A DNA stretch of 64,000 nucleotides from Aliiglaciecola lipolytica (GTDB lineage Bacteria; Pseudomonadota; Gammaproteobacteria; Enterobacterales; Alteromonadaceae): positions 91,226-155,225 of the forward strand of contig NZ_JAHKPT010000017.1 of NCBI RefSeq assembly GCF_018860635.1. The letters are read 5' to 3'. Shown one piece after another: positions 51,792 to 60,936 of this stretch. Within the stretch, counting starts at the first letter, position 1. Every line of letters begins with the position of its first letter. The notes below the pieces were generated by a model. That model was not told the DNA's origin, made no database searches, and was given only the letters and a program-made list of their open reading frames with translations. The position numbers and the translations under genes were made by a program.

Positions 51792-52877
51792 TTAATCGAG
51801 CCAGTTACCATTTTCATCAGGAACAAACCAAGGTTGAGAAAACCAGTAATATTTACCTGAATAAGTGATACTTGGTGCCGTGCAGTTTACCCGTGAGCGT
51901 CCCTTTGGCAGCGGTTTTTCGATTGCATAAGTAAACGAATTGTCTTGCCACTTTACATCTATTGGTTGCCCGCCAAAATAACAGGATAGTTGGCTTGTAT
52001 GCATGTCGTCCAATTTGACTTTAATGGTTTGTGAAGGTGTTCGTTCGCTAAGACTGAGTTGCGGTTCTGCTCGACTCTTACTGATTATCGGCATATCTAA
52101 GCTGTTCATTTTGACTTTCAGTGTTTCGAGGTTTGCGTATATCCCCGCAGCTGGGAAACGCGGCAATGCGCCAAAATCACTGTTTTTAGAAATAGCCCCT
52201 GATTGCTGCCCAAATCCGATAAACTCCTTTTTGACAAGCGCTTGACTAAGTGCTTGATTGTATTCGCCGTATGGGTAAGCAACATACTTCAAATCGAAGC
52301 CTGCATGATGCTTGATACTCTGCTCGGCCTGTTCAATATTTTCTATGGTTTTATCCAACCAGTCCGGTTGTTGGTTATCAATCAGCAAGTGTTTGTGGAT
52401 GCGGGTATGGTTAGCGAAGCTGACACCTTGTTTACTCATTTTAGCTATCTGTGGCCAATCAAGTTGGTGATTTTGCTTACCGATTAAGTCGGGGCTAATA
52501 AAAATGGTATAGGGAAAACCATATTTCAGCAGAATCGGATGTGCGTTGTCAGCAATATTTTGATAACCATCGTCAAACGTAATAGCAACGGCATTTTCGG
52601 GCAATGGCAAGTCATTTTGAATGCTTTCAATCAATGTTTGCAGGGCGATTACATTGTGATTTTTTTGCAGATAAGCCATGTGCTCAGAGAATTTCTCAGG
52701 GCTAATTGAGGTGCTCGCTGGCGTGTCTGTACTGACATGGTGATATAGTAGAACAACGCCATGAGACGGCGTTGCGTTAACTGCTTTACTGAAGGCAGAA
52801 AATAAAACCCCTCCCAGTACTAAAAAAATGAAATAATACTGTAAATTTATTTGTTTACTTGCTCTGGACCCAATCAT
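51792..52877 (-). CDS. Polysaccharide deacetylase family protein
   Basis: The product is 361 aa with an N-terminal signal/anchor (YYFIFLVLGGVLFSAF). The NodB-homology domain (about 45-235) has the metal-binding TFDDGYQNI and NHTRIHKHL (His-x3-His), and the catalytic-site AYPYGEYN. The C-terminal ~110 residues are a separate beta-rich region ending YYWFSQPWFVPDENGNW. It probably deacetylates an extracytoplasmic glycan. ATG 52877 with GGAAG 8 nt upstream is preferred over 52907. It is divergent from, and may overlap the start of, the MATE gene. Confidence 0.85.
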   Translation of the reverse strand: MIGSRASKQINLQYYFIFLVLGGVLFSAFSKAVNATPSHGVVLLYHHVSTDTPASTSISPEKFSEHMAYLQKNHNVIALQTLIESIQNDLPLPENAVAITFDDGYQNIADNAHPILLKYGFPYTIFISPDLIGKQNHQLDWPQIAKMSKQGVSFANHTRIHKHLLIDNQQPDWLDKTIENIEQAEQSIKHHAGFDLKYVAYPYGEYNQALSQALVKKEFIGFGQQSGAISKNSDFGALPRFPAAGIYANLETLKVKMNSLDMPIISKSRAEPQLSLSERTPSQTIKVKLDDMHTSQLSCYFGGQPIDVKWQDNSFTYAIEKPLPKGRSRVNCTAPSITYSGKYYWFSQPWFVPDENGNWLD

Positions 52878-54223
52878 TGTCTGATCTTCCAACGTCATCT
52901 GCTTCAAAGCCTCTATTCTGGCAAAAATCAGCGCATCTAGAAATGATTGCTTTAATTTTCCCGATGTTATTGGCCAATATTACCGCGCCTTTGATGGGAT
53001 TTGTAGATATTGCGGTACTTGGGCATATGAATGGAACCCATGTTTTGGCTGGCGCATCCGTTGCTTCACTTATACTAACGCAAATTTATTGGATTTGCGG
53101 TTTTATACGCATGTCTGCCACTGGCTTAAGTGCGCAAGCGAAAGGACAAAAGTCGACCCAGGCCAGTTTCAAAGTGTTTTATCAAAGCATGTTCAGTGCT
53201 GGCATCATTGCTGTTTTATTGTTGCTACTTCAGCAACCAATTTTAGCTATCGGTTTACACTTTTCAGATGCCAATGAATTGGTTTCTCAAGTCATCGTTG
53301 AGTATTTTAATGTGCGTATTTGGGGTGCACCAGCGGCATTAGCTAATTTGGCGTTGATTGGTTGGTTACTTGGCCAACAACGAAATAAATTGGTGATGTA
53401 CAGCCAAGTATTTGCCAATTTACTGAATATCGGTTTGAACTTACTCTTTGTTTTTGTGTTTGATTGGCACGTTGCTGGAGTCGCAGCGGCTACGGTGATT
53501 GCCGAATATTGTATTACTATCATGGGTTTGTTCTTTGTGTTTAGAGCCGACCGTGTTTTACCTAAACGAGAATGGCTAGGATTAAAAAGTTTAGCTATTT
53601 TGACCCGTCTTAATAGTGCAATGTTGATTCGAAACTTAGCTTTGCAAGCCTGTTTAGTTTTTATGACCTTTCAAGGTATTCGTTTAGGGGTTCAAACGGC
53701 TGCGATTAATGCGCTGTTAATGCAGTTTTTTGTGCTCATCGCTTTAGGGTTGGATGCTGTGGCATTTGCTGTTGAAGCTAGAGTGGGTGAAGCCAAAGGT
53801 GCGTCAAACGATAAACTGCTGAAAGCAAATGTCACTTTAGGACTTTTTTGGTCGAGTGCTTTTGCAATACTTTACACCTTAGTGTTTGTTATCTGGGGTA
53901 ATAATATTATTCAACTGCTCACTGACTTAGAATCCTTGCAAAAGGCGGCGGGAGCGTTTTTGCCTATTATCTGGTTATTGCCATTAGTGGCACATTGGTG
54001 CTTTTTAATGGATGGAGTATTTGTCGGGTTGACCCGTGCCAATGCCATGCGTGATAGCATGTTGATTAGTGCGCTATTGGTGTATTTTCCAGTGTGGTGG
54101 TTGTGGCAAGATCTAGGGAATTGGGCGTTATGGATAGCCATGCTTGCTTTTCTAGGAGCCAGAGGTATTAGTCTTTCTGGGTATTTCGTTTGGCTTTATC
54201 GCTCGCCTTCTCAAACTGACTAA
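52859..54223 (+). CDS. MATE family efflux transporter, DinF-like
   Basis: The product is up to 454 aa with 12 predicted membrane helices. The segments FPMLLANITAPLMGFVDIAVLGHM (over helix 1) and FIRMSATGLSAQAKGQ align with the DinF branch of MATE Na+/H+-coupled exporters. No good ribosome binding site is seen; candidate starts are TTG 52859, TTG 52877 or ATG 52943 (about 426 aa), and the last would avoid overlapping the deacetylase gene. In E. coli dinF follows lexA; here the two are unlinked. Confidence 0.85.
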   Translation: MLWTQSLSDLPTSSASKPLFWQKSAHLEMIALIFPMLLANITAPLMGFVDIAVLGHMNGTHVLAGASVASLILTQIYWICGFIRMSATGLSAQAKGQKSTQASFKVFYQSMFSAGIIAVLLLLLQQPILAIGLHFSDANELVSQVIVEYFNVRIWGAPAALANLALIGWLLGQQRNKLVMYSQVFANLLNIGLNLLFVFVFDWHVAGVAAATVIAEYCITIMGLFFVFRADRVLPKREWLGLKSLAILTRLNSAMLIRNLALQACLVFMTFQGIRLGVQTAAINALLMQFFVLIALGLDAVAFAVEARVGEAKGASNDKLLKANVTLGLFWSSAFAILYTLVFVIWGNNIIQLLTDLESLQKAAGAFLPIIWLLPLVAHWCFLMDGVFVGLTRANAMRDSMLISALLVYFPVWWLWQDLGNWALWIAMLAFLGARGISLSGYFVWLYRSPSQTD

Positions 54224-54446
54224 GGGTTTGCGAGAAACGGTTGGCGAATATGCCTAGGTAACCTTTGGCTGCGAAAATCAGACCCAACGCCAATAATAAA
54301 ACGCCGGGTATCTGTAACCAAATCCACAGTTTTAAGCCGCCGAAAATGCAAATAACCCCAGCAATAAAAACAGTTAGGCCGATTTTAAAATCAGCCCAAC
54401 TTTTGTGGGGATTACTGCCCATTTTATACAGCCAGTTTTTAAGCAT
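54168..54446 (-). CDS. Small two-helix membrane protein
   Basis: The product is 92 aa. Two hydrophobic helices (FKIGLTVFIAGVICIFGGLK and IPGVLLLALGLIFAAKGYL) are separated by a short loop; the C-terminus is basic. No family was assigned. Its 3' 56 bases overlap the convergent MATE gene. The hydrophobic periodicity supports it as a real gene. Confidence 0.6.
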   Translation of the reverse strand: MLKNWLYKMGSNPHKSWADFKIGLTVFIAGVICIFGGLKLWIWLQIPGVLLLALGLIFAAKGYLGIFANRFSQTLSQFEKASDKAKRNTQKD

Positions 54447-54477
54447 TATCCAGCGTTAAAAATGTGAAGTGCTATTT

Positions 54478-55056
54478 TTAGTAATATGAGTGTTCGCCGG
54501 CAGTATGCTCAGTCGCATCTTTGACAGCAGTTATCTCACCGGAAAAAGCTTCTAACATTTGCTTTTCAATGCCATCTTTGAGAGTAACATCAACCATTGA
54601 ACAGCCATTACAGCCACCACCAAATTGCAATATGGCTTCACCTTTATCAGTGATCTCCATCAACATAACTTTGCCGCCGTGGCTGGCTAATTGTGGATTT
54701 ATTTCCGCTTCAATCATATAACTGATGCGTTCAGCTAAGGGCGCATCACTGTCAACTTTGCGGGCTTTTGCATTTGGTGCTTTCAAGGTAAGTTGAGAGC
54801 CCATCTGGTCTGTTACAAAGTCAATTTCAGCTTCTTCTAAAAATGGTGCACTTTCTTGATCAACGACTGCGTCAAAACCATTAAATGTAAGCAATATATC
54901 GGTTTTTTCGACGGCATCCGGTGGACAATAAGAAACACCACATTCCGCACTTGGCGTGCCTGGATTGACTACGAATACACGAATATTTGAATCAGGTTCT
55001 TGTTTTTCAAGCAGTTTAGTGAAGTGAGCTTGTGCACTTTCAGAAATATTAATCAT
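54478..55056 (-). CDS. nfuA: Fe/S biogenesis protein NfuA
   Basis: The product is 192 aa, near-collinear with E. coli NfuA (191 aa). The N-terminal domain is degenerate A-type ([17 protein letters not shown]). The C-terminal Nfu domain holds Cys149 and Cys152 in [15 protein letters not shown], which bind a [4Fe-4S] cluster for transfer to targets. It is important under oxidative stress or iron limitation. ATG 55056 with AGGA 7 nt upstream is preferred over TTG 55059. Confidence 0.97.
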   Translation of the reverse strand: MINISESAQAHFTKLLEKQEPDSNIRVFVVNPGTPSAECGVSYCPPDAVEKTDILLTFNGFDAVVDQESAPFLEEAEIDFVTDQMGSQLTLKAPNAKARKVDSDAPLAERISYMIEAEINPQLASHGGKVMLMEITDKGEAILQFGGGCNGCSMVDVTLKDGIEKQMLEAFSGEITAVKDATEHTAGEHSYY

Positions 55057-55278
55057 CAATCATTCCTGATGCTTATAAAATTAGGCGAACAGTTTAACAG
55101 AAATACCTGAGTAAAACACTCAAGTAATGTGATTCTGTTATGAAATTTTTAACTATCAAAGAATTGAGGCATACTGTACACCAAACAAGGTGTTCTACTA
55201 CTTTAGTAGAAGCTGAGTGAGTTTTAAACCTTACTGGTTAGTCAAAATAATAATTAAATCTACTTTAAAGAGTTTTAT

Positions 55279-57834
55279 ATGAATTTAAAGCGTTATTGCG
55301 CCACTGTACTTTTTTTGTTTTTATCGTTTTCAGCTTCCGCTTTGACTGACTTAGATTATCTTCCAAAAGCCGTTAGTTATGACACGAATATTCCCAAACC
55401 AGCTGATATCTTAGGTACTCCTGTAGGAACTTGGCATGCAAGACATGATCAAATAGTTCGCTATATGGAAGTGTTGGCTGAAACGTCCGATCGGGTTAGT
55501 TTAACTGACACCGGTAGAACCCATGAAAATCGCCGTCTGCTGTTAATGACTATCACCTCTGCTGATAACCAAAAAAATATAAAAGACATCCAGAAACGTC
55601 ATTTACAAGTGATTGAGCAAGGGGCCAAATCAAACAGTAGCGACCCGCTGGTACTTTGGATGGGTTACAGTGTTCACGGTGACGAATCGTCAGGTTCCAA
55701 TGCATCTTTACTAGTCGCTTACTACTTGGCGGCAGCACAAGGGCCTGAAGTAGATAAATTATTAGAAAATAATGTGGTGTTGCTAGACCCATCTATTAAC
55801 CCTGATGGTTTAGCGCGATTTGCTCATTGGGCGAATATGCATAAAAGTCAAAACCTTGTATCTGATCCAAATAGTCGAGAGCTAAGTCAACGATGGCCTA
55901 GAGGCAGGGTAAATCACTATTGGTTTGATTTGAATCGTGATTGGTTATTGCTGACCCATCCTGAATCTCGTGCGCGTATCAAGCAGTTTCAACAATGGCG
56001 TCCCCATGTATTAACTGACTTTCATGAAATGGGATCTAACAGCACTTTCTTTTTCCAACCAGGTATTTCGTCGCGCAAAAACCCTTGGACACCAGAACAA
56101 AACGTCAAGCTCACCGAGGCCTTGGCCAATTTCCATGCGGCTGCGTTAGATGACAGCAAACAGTTGTATTTCACTCAAGAAGCCTATGATGACTTCTACT
56201 ACGGGAAAGGTTCAACTTATCCCGATGCGCTAGGATCTATAGGTATTTTATTTGAGCAAGCCAGTAGTCGTGGGCATTTACAAGATACCGTAAATGGACC
56301 TCTTGCATTCTCAGATACGATTCAAAACCAGGTCACTACTTCGTTATCTACCTTCAAAGGCGCACTTGCGAATAAACAAGCGCTTATTGAGTATCAGTCT
56401 AGTTTCAATCAAGAAACCAAAGAATTGATTAAAGATGATCGAGTAAAAGGCTATTTAATCAGCGAAAGTCATGACAAAAGTCGCTTTAATGAGCTGATGA
56501 AGATACTACAGCAACATAAAATTGAACATTATCCATTAAACAAAAATGCTGAAATAGATGATCTGACTTATCACTCAGTGGACAGCATATTTGTGCCAAC
56601 GGATCAGCCGAGATACCGTTTGGTTAAATCGATATTCTCCACTCGTAAACGTTTTGTCGATAATACCTTTTACGATGTTTCCAATTGGAATTTACCCTTA
56701 GCTTTTAACCTTCAATACACTGAAGTAGACAAAGGCGACTTCCGAAAACTCTCTTATGCTGATAAGCAAGCTGAATTGAGAGTAGATAAATTACCAGCCT
56801 TGAAATCGGGGGCTTATGCATATGGCTTCAGTTGGCAAGATTACAAGGCGCCTAAATTACTGCAGCGGTTATTGCAAAGTGGCATAAAAGTCCGTGCCGC
56901 AGAAACGGCATTTTCGGCGAAAACCAGTAGTGGAACCATTAGCTTTTCATCAGGTTCAATCGTCATACCTACAGGGCTTAATCAGCCAGACGATATGTTT
57001 GCAAAAATTCAATCCTTATCTACCGAGCTGAATATACCTGTTTGGTCAATTGAAAGTGGTTTAACAGGCCAAGGTATTGATTTAGGAAGTTCTAAAATGG
57101 CCCCGGTTACCTTGCCTAAAGTGATGATTGTTGGCGGTTTAGGTGTCAATCAATATGAAGCAGGTGAAACTTGGCATTATTTAGATACTCGAGTGGGAAT
57201 GCCTGTATCTATTATTGATATGGACCGTCTATCTGGATTAGATATGTCTAGTTACACTCACATGATATGGGTCAGTGGAAAATACTCAAAATTGCCAGAC
57301 GATGTCATTGAGAAAGTCGCCGAATGGGTTGATCAAGGCGGAGTGTTAATTGGTCAACAATCTGGAACTAAATTTTTAAGTGATAATGGCTGGTTAAAAG
57401 CCAATTTCATGAAAAAATCGGAAATACAGGATGCCTTCAATGCTAGTAATCTTAGTTTTGCTGACAGAGAAGCATTTGCTGCAAAACAACGTATTGCAGG
57501 GGCTGTATTCGAAACTAAACTAGATATTAGTCATCCCCTTGGGTTTGGTTATAGCCGAGCGTTATTACCGGTGTTTCGCAATACTACTGACATACTCATG
57601 ATGCCCGACAAACCCTTTATTACCGTCGCTCAGTACGCCGAAAAGCCATTAATGGCTGGATATGCCTCTGATGAGATGCAAGATCTTATATCCGATTCAG
57701 CTGCCATCGTTGCTCATCGATTTGGCAAGGGGCGAGTCATTGGATTTGTGAATAATCCCAATTTCCGTGGTGTTTGGTACGGGACTAGCCGACTAATGGG
57801 GAACGCAATTTTCATGTCCGGATTTATTGATTAA
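55279..57834 (+). CDS. Exported M14 family zinc carboxypeptidase
   Basis: The product is 851 aa with a signal peptide (ATVLFLFLSFSASA). The M14 zinc site is complete: His133 and Glu136 in SVHGDESSG, His249 in LTDFHEMGS, and the catalytic Glu326 in ILFEQASSRG. The region after about residue 380 is a long extension, with a class I glutamine amidotransferase-like segment (KVMIVGGLGVNQYEAGE and IWVSGKYSKLPD), as in large marine M14 peptidases. It probably digests peptides in the periplasm or outside the cell. It is monocistronic. Confidence 0.9.
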   Translation: MNLKRYCATVLFLFLSFSASALTDLDYLPKAVSYDTNIPKPADILGTPVGTWHARHDQIVRYMEVLAETSDRVSLTDTGRTHENRRLLLMTITSADNQKNIKDIQKRHLQVIEQGAKSNSSDPLVLWMGYSVHGDESSGSNASLLVAYYLAAAQGPEVDKLLENNVVLLDPSINPDGLARFAHWANMHKSQNLVSDPNSRELSQRWPRGRVNHYWFDLNRDWLLLTHPESRARIKQFQQWRPHVLTDFHEMGSNSTFFFQPGISSRKNPWTPEQNVKLTEALANFHAAALDDSKQLYFTQEAYDDFYYGKGSTYPDALGSIGILFEQASSRGHLQDTVNGPLAFSDTIQNQVTTSLSTFKGALANKQALIEYQSSFNQETKELIKDDRVKGYLISESHDKSRFNELMKILQQHKIEHYPLNKNAEIDDLTYHSVDSIFVPTDQPRYRLVKSIFSTRKRFVDNTFYDVSNWNLPLAFNLQYTEVDKGDFRKLSYADKQAELRVDKLPALKSGAYAYGFSWQDYKAPKLLQRLLQSGIKVRAAETAFSAKTSSGTISFSSGSIVIPTGLNQPDDMFAKIQSLSTELNIPVWSIESGLTGQGIDLGSSKMAPVTLPKVMIVGGLGVNQYEAGETWHYLDTRVGMPVSIIDMDRLSGLDMSSYTHMIWVSGKYSKLPDDVIEKVAEWVDQGGVLIGQQSGTKFLSDNGWLKANFMKKSEIQDAFNASNLSFADREAFAAKQRIAGAVFETKLDISHPLGFGYSRALLPVFRNTTDILMMPDKPFITVAQYAEKPLMAGYASDEMQDLISDSAAIVAHRFGKGRVIGFVNNPNFRGVWYGTSRLMGNAIFMSGFID

Positions 57835-57841
57835 TTTAAGA

Positions 57842-58594
57842 TTAGTCAGGTTTATTATTTTTCGGAGTAATGCAAATTGACCACGCGTCAATTTGCATTT
57901 GCGGATATTCGCTGCGAATAGCTTCGGCAGCAGAACTCAAGGTTGCTCCCGTTGTTACAACATCATCAAACAAAGCAATATGATTAACCTGCTTCGTTAA
58001 TGGCTGATTAATCGCAAATGCATCTTTAATGTTTTTTTGTCGTTGCTGCGCTGTCAATTCGGTTTGTGCTAAGGTTTTTTTCGGTCGCGCTAGGGTATCG
58101 GTTAAACAGGGGATGCCGCTTTGTTTAGCTATTTCTAACGCAATTATGGCGGCTTGATTATACTTTCTTTGCGCTAACCTAGATGTGTGCAGTGGAATAG
58201 GAATAATTGCTTGTGGTAACTGGGATTGTGGTGGCCTAGCGTGCGCACAGAATAATTGTGCTAAGCCTCTGGCATGGATGCTTTTGTTGTGAAATTTTAA
58301 CTGGGTTATTAAGTTTGAGAGCGGCCATTGGTATTCGGCAAGTGCAGTTAAACTGTCGAAATTTGCAGAAGATAATCCTAAACACACTGCAACATTGTTT
58401 AGTAGGTCGAATTGGTATTTTTCAAGCTCGAAATATGTAATATCACTATCGCAATAATCGCAGATTAAATATCCACTAGGTTGGTGACATAAAACACAGT
58501 GCTGATTTAGTTCCAACCAAGTTGTTACTTTTTTACTAAAATTGCGCCATTTGCTAATATTTGCTGACGTAAAGTAAAAGTGACTTAGTCCCAT
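57842..58594 (-). CDS. comF: ComF family protein (phosphoribosyltransferase-like)
   Basis: The product is 250 aa. The N-terminus has a zinc-finger pair CVLCHQ...CDYCDSD (about 25-50). The C-terminal PRTase-fold domain has the motif IALFDDVVTTGATL and the preceding LARPKKTLAQTELTAQQRQKN. ComF proteins are needed for natural transformation (DNA uptake step), and comM is also in this window. ATG 58594 with AAGGA 6 nt upstream is preferred over 58621, which would overlap bioH. It is divergent from bioH. Confidence 0.9.
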   Translation of the reverse strand: MGLSHFYFTSANISKWRNFSKKVTTWLELNQHCVLCHQPSGYLICDYCDSDITYFELEKYQFDLLNNVAVCLGLSSANFDSLTALAEYQWPLSNLITQLKFHNKSIHARGLAQLFCAHARPPQSQLPQAIIPIPLHTSRLAQRKYNQAAIIALEIAKQSGIPCLTDTLARPKKTLAQTELTAQQRQKNIKDAFAINQPLTKQVNHIALFDDVVTTGATLSSAAEAIRSEYPQMQIDAWSICITPKNNKPD

Positions 58595-58620
58595 AAAATT
58601 CCTTATTAAATGAGAGCCCA

Positions 58621-59400
58621 ATGAGCAACTCCCTTTTTTTTGAAACTCGTGGACAAGGTCCCAATCTAGTCTTACTACATGGTTGGGGGCTCAACAGCGG
58701 TGTGTGGGAACCTATTAGCCACATTTTGGAACAATATTTTCGTATCACTCTGCTTGATTTGCCTGGTTTTGGGCGCAATGCAGATGTATTACCGGCTCAA
58801 TATGACTTAGATTCAGTTTGCAGTATGGTTGCTGATTGCATCCCGGACAAGTCTAGTTTTATCGGTTGGTCTCTTGGCGGTTTAGTCGCTCAACAACTTG
58901 CCATTAGCCGACCTGAACAATGCGAAAATTTAGTGCTAGTGGCTAGTTCGCCAAAATTTTCCGAAGCACAGGGGTGGCCCGGAATAAAAGCAAATGTTCT
59001 ACAGGCATTTACACGTCAACTGGAACAAGACTTCAGTAAAACACTCGACCGATTCATGGCGATTCAAGCGATGGGAAGTGAATCTGCTAAACAGGATATA
59101 AAATTAATCAAATCACATATTCAGCAATATCCGATTCCAGATGATATTGCGTTACGGGCAGGGCTAAGTATTCTAGCTAACACAGATTTAAGAGCACAAG
59201 TAGGTGGTATTAAGTGTCCTACGTTTCGCCTGTATGGACGCCTCGATAGTTTAGTGCCAGCCAAAGCGATCCCTCTCATTGAGAATTCGCAATTGTCTGA
59301 TTTTACGCATGTTTTCCCCCATGCTTCCCATGCGCCTTTCATTTCCCATCCGGATGAGTTTATTGCTATTTTGTTTAAATGCTTAAACATAACGAGCTAG
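58621..59400 (+). CDS. bioH: Pimeloyl-ACP methyl ester carboxylesterase
   Basis: The product is 259 aa (E. coli BioH 256). It removes the methyl group from pimeloyl-ACP methyl ester, ending the BioC-BioH pathway to biotin. The alpha/beta hydrolase triad is Ser84 in IGWSLGGL, Asp209 in YGRLDSLVP and His237 in ASHAPFISHP; the oxyanion-hole motif LLHGWGLN is near the start. The pairing with comF mirrors E. coli bioH-gntX. No biotin operon is nearby. Confidence 0.95.
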   Translation: MSNSLFFETRGQGPNLVLLHGWGLNSGVWEPISHILEQYFRITLLDLPGFGRNADVLPAQYDLDSVCSMVADCIPDKSSFIGWSLGGLVAQQLAISRPEQCENLVLVASSPKFSEAQGWPGIKANVLQAFTRQLEQDFSKTLDRFMAIQAMGSESAKQDIKLIKSHIQQYPIPDDIALRAGLSILANTDLRAQVGGIKCPTFRLYGRLDSLVPAKAIPLIENSQLSDFTHVFPHASHAPFISHPDEFIAILFKCLNITS

Positions 59401-59454
59401 GTTTCCAATTTAATTGGAATAGGCTATAATTTGCACAGGTAATGGGGGTTATCT

Positions 59455-59775
59455 ATGGCATTTGATGTAAGCAATAATGTGAATTCAGCGATCATATCTG
59501 GGACGCTTGGGTTGAACCGTGCGCAGCAAGGTATCACTGAGGCTTCGCTGAGTATTGCGCAAAGCAATAGTCAAGCTCAAACGCCGCAAGACGTGTTAGC
59601 TAATGCTGCAACTCAGCAGTTAGGCCAAGTTAGTCAACTACTGCCTACTGGCGGCGACTCCTTGACTGATAACTTACTTTCCCTTCAAATTAATAGTCGC
59701 AATGCTTTGGCATCTGGCAAAGTATTGGAAGTGGCCAATGATACGGTCGGTCGTATCATTGATGAGTTGGCTTAG
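59455..59775 (+). CDS. Conserved small helical protein, flagellar-rod-like N-terminus
   Basis: The product is 106 aa, without Cys and rich in Ala, Gln, Ser, Asn and Leu. The start (VNSAIISGTLGLNRAQQGITEASLSIAQ) resembles the N-terminal helix of flagellar rod/hook proteins, and the C-terminus is again helical (LEVANDTVGRIIDEL), so it may be an export-type or coiled-coil protein. The identity is not established. GGGGG precedes the ATG. The next gene starts 18 nt later, suggesting an operon. Confidence 0.6.
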   Translation: MAFDVSNNVNSAIISGTLGLNRAQQGITEASLSIAQSNSQAQTPQDVLANAATQQLGQVSQLLPTGGDSLTDNLLSLQINSRNALASGKVLEVANDTVGRIIDELA

Positions 59776-59793
59776 GGCTCAAGGCCGTTTCTG

Positions 59794-60768
59794 ATGAATA
59801 TTGTCACCCCAACTCCAACAGCAATATTATTCCCCACGAATAATGTCAGTACTGATGCTGCTCGGCGCGACAATCAACAACGAGAAACCATCCCGCAAAC
59901 TAGTAATGCAGAAAATTCTGCGGCTGAAAGTGGATTGGGCTCGGAGTCAGACCGTGTTAAAACCCCCAGTCAGCAAGTTCAGGTCACCTATGAGCGACCT
60001 CAAGCACAACAAAATAATCAAACACAAAATGACCGCACACAAGAAAATTTAGCTGACAAAGATAATGCTGAAGATCCTAGTGCGGGCAAAGAAGATGCTG
60101 AAAGCAAACAGCAACAACAACAATTAGCAGATCAACAAGAGATAGAAGAACTTAAAAGCCGTGATGCCGAAGTACGTTCACATGAACAAGCACATGCGGC
60201 AGTGGGTGGGCAATATGCTGCATCACCTACCTATGAATATGAAAATGGACCTGATGGCAATCAATATGCTGTTGGGGGGGAAGTGTCTATCGACATTTCT
60301 GAGGAAGATACCCCAGAAGAAACCATCCGCAAAATGCAGCAAGTACGGGCTGCTGCGCTGGCTCCAGCTGATCCTTCCGCACAAGATTTACGAGTTGCTA
60401 GTGAAGCAACTAAGATAGCGACGGAAGCACGTTCTGATATTGCGCGAGAAAAAGCAGAGAGTGCTAAACAAGCCGTCACTAACAATATAGAACAACAGCT
60501 AGGCGACTCGTTAAATTCACAGGGTATTGAGTCTGCGGAAAACCCTATTGCCGCAAACACCCCAAATTTAGATGAAATTGTGGATGGGTTTGCAGCTGAA
60601 CCACCCACTCGCTCGCTGGACCAAAGTGCCGATGTTGCTAGCTTAGAGCAAAACCGTGAACGTCTTGAAAATAGAGATAGCGGAATTTTACAGCGGGTAT
60701 CGGTTATTGAAAATTTTTATCAGAAAGTATCTGAACCTCGATCTTCACAATTGCAATTTAGCGCCTAG
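59794..60768 (+). CDS. SprA-related putative metalloprotease
   Basis: The product is 324 aa. A long low-complexity first third (Gln/Asn/Asp/Glu-rich, residues 1-120) leads into the SprA-related domain (about 120-225): RDAEVRSHEQAHAAVGGQY, which holds HEQAH (His130, Glu131, His134), an HExxH metallopeptidase motif, then YENGPDGNQYAVGGEVSIDI. The C-terminus is disordered. No signal peptide is evident. The function is unknown. It lies 18 nt after the small helical gene. Confidence 0.8.
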   Translation: MNIVTPTPTAILFPTNNVSTDAARRDNQQRETIPQTSNAENSAAESGLGSESDRVKTPSQQVQVTYERPQAQQNNQTQNDRTQENLADKDNAEDPSAGKEDAESKQQQQQLADQQEIEELKSRDAEVRSHEQAHAAVGGQYAASPTYEYENGPDGNQYAVGGEVSIDISEEDTPEETIRKMQQVRAAALAPADPSAQDLRVASEATKIATEARSDIAREKAESAKQAVTNNIEQQLGDSLNSQGIESAENPIAANTPNLDEIVDGFAAEPPTRSLDQSADVASLEQNRERLENRDSGILQRVSVIENFYQKVSEPRSSQLQFSA

Positions 60769-60778
60769 TCTTTTTGAA
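60101..60778 (+). other. Coordinate placeholder withdrawn; see the next terminator entry
   Basis: The coordinates given here are in the wrong order and no claim is made by this entry. Confidence 0.
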
Positions 60779-60801
60779 AAAGTAAGTGTTCACTTACTTT
60801 T
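60778..60801 (+). terminator. Terminator after the SprA-related gene
   Basis: An 11-bp arm pair AAAAGTAAGTG/CACTTACTTTT around TT; in practice 10 bp with a 4-nt loop. The T-run on the right arm and the A-run on the left allow it to work in either direction. It lies 10 nt past the stop codon. Confidence 0.75.
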
Positions 60802-60936
60802 ATATTCTTTGTTTATCTAACCTCACAATATCCGGCTACTGATCCATACAATACTTTTGTTGTCAGTTTCCTCGCACACAAGTATCACCCTATGTGTGAG
60901 GACAACCTTAACAATTAGCAATTAAGATCAAAAACC

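Noticed and set aside
60101-60778. A terminator entry with reversed coordinates in the feature list
   Set aside because: The reversed entry carries confidence 0 and should be ignored; the correct terminator is at 60778-60801.
60858-60907. Imperfect hairpin GTTGTC...CCTC...GAGGACAAC downstream of tex
   Set aside because: The stem is interrupted and lacks a T-run on the minus strand, so it is not called as a terminator.
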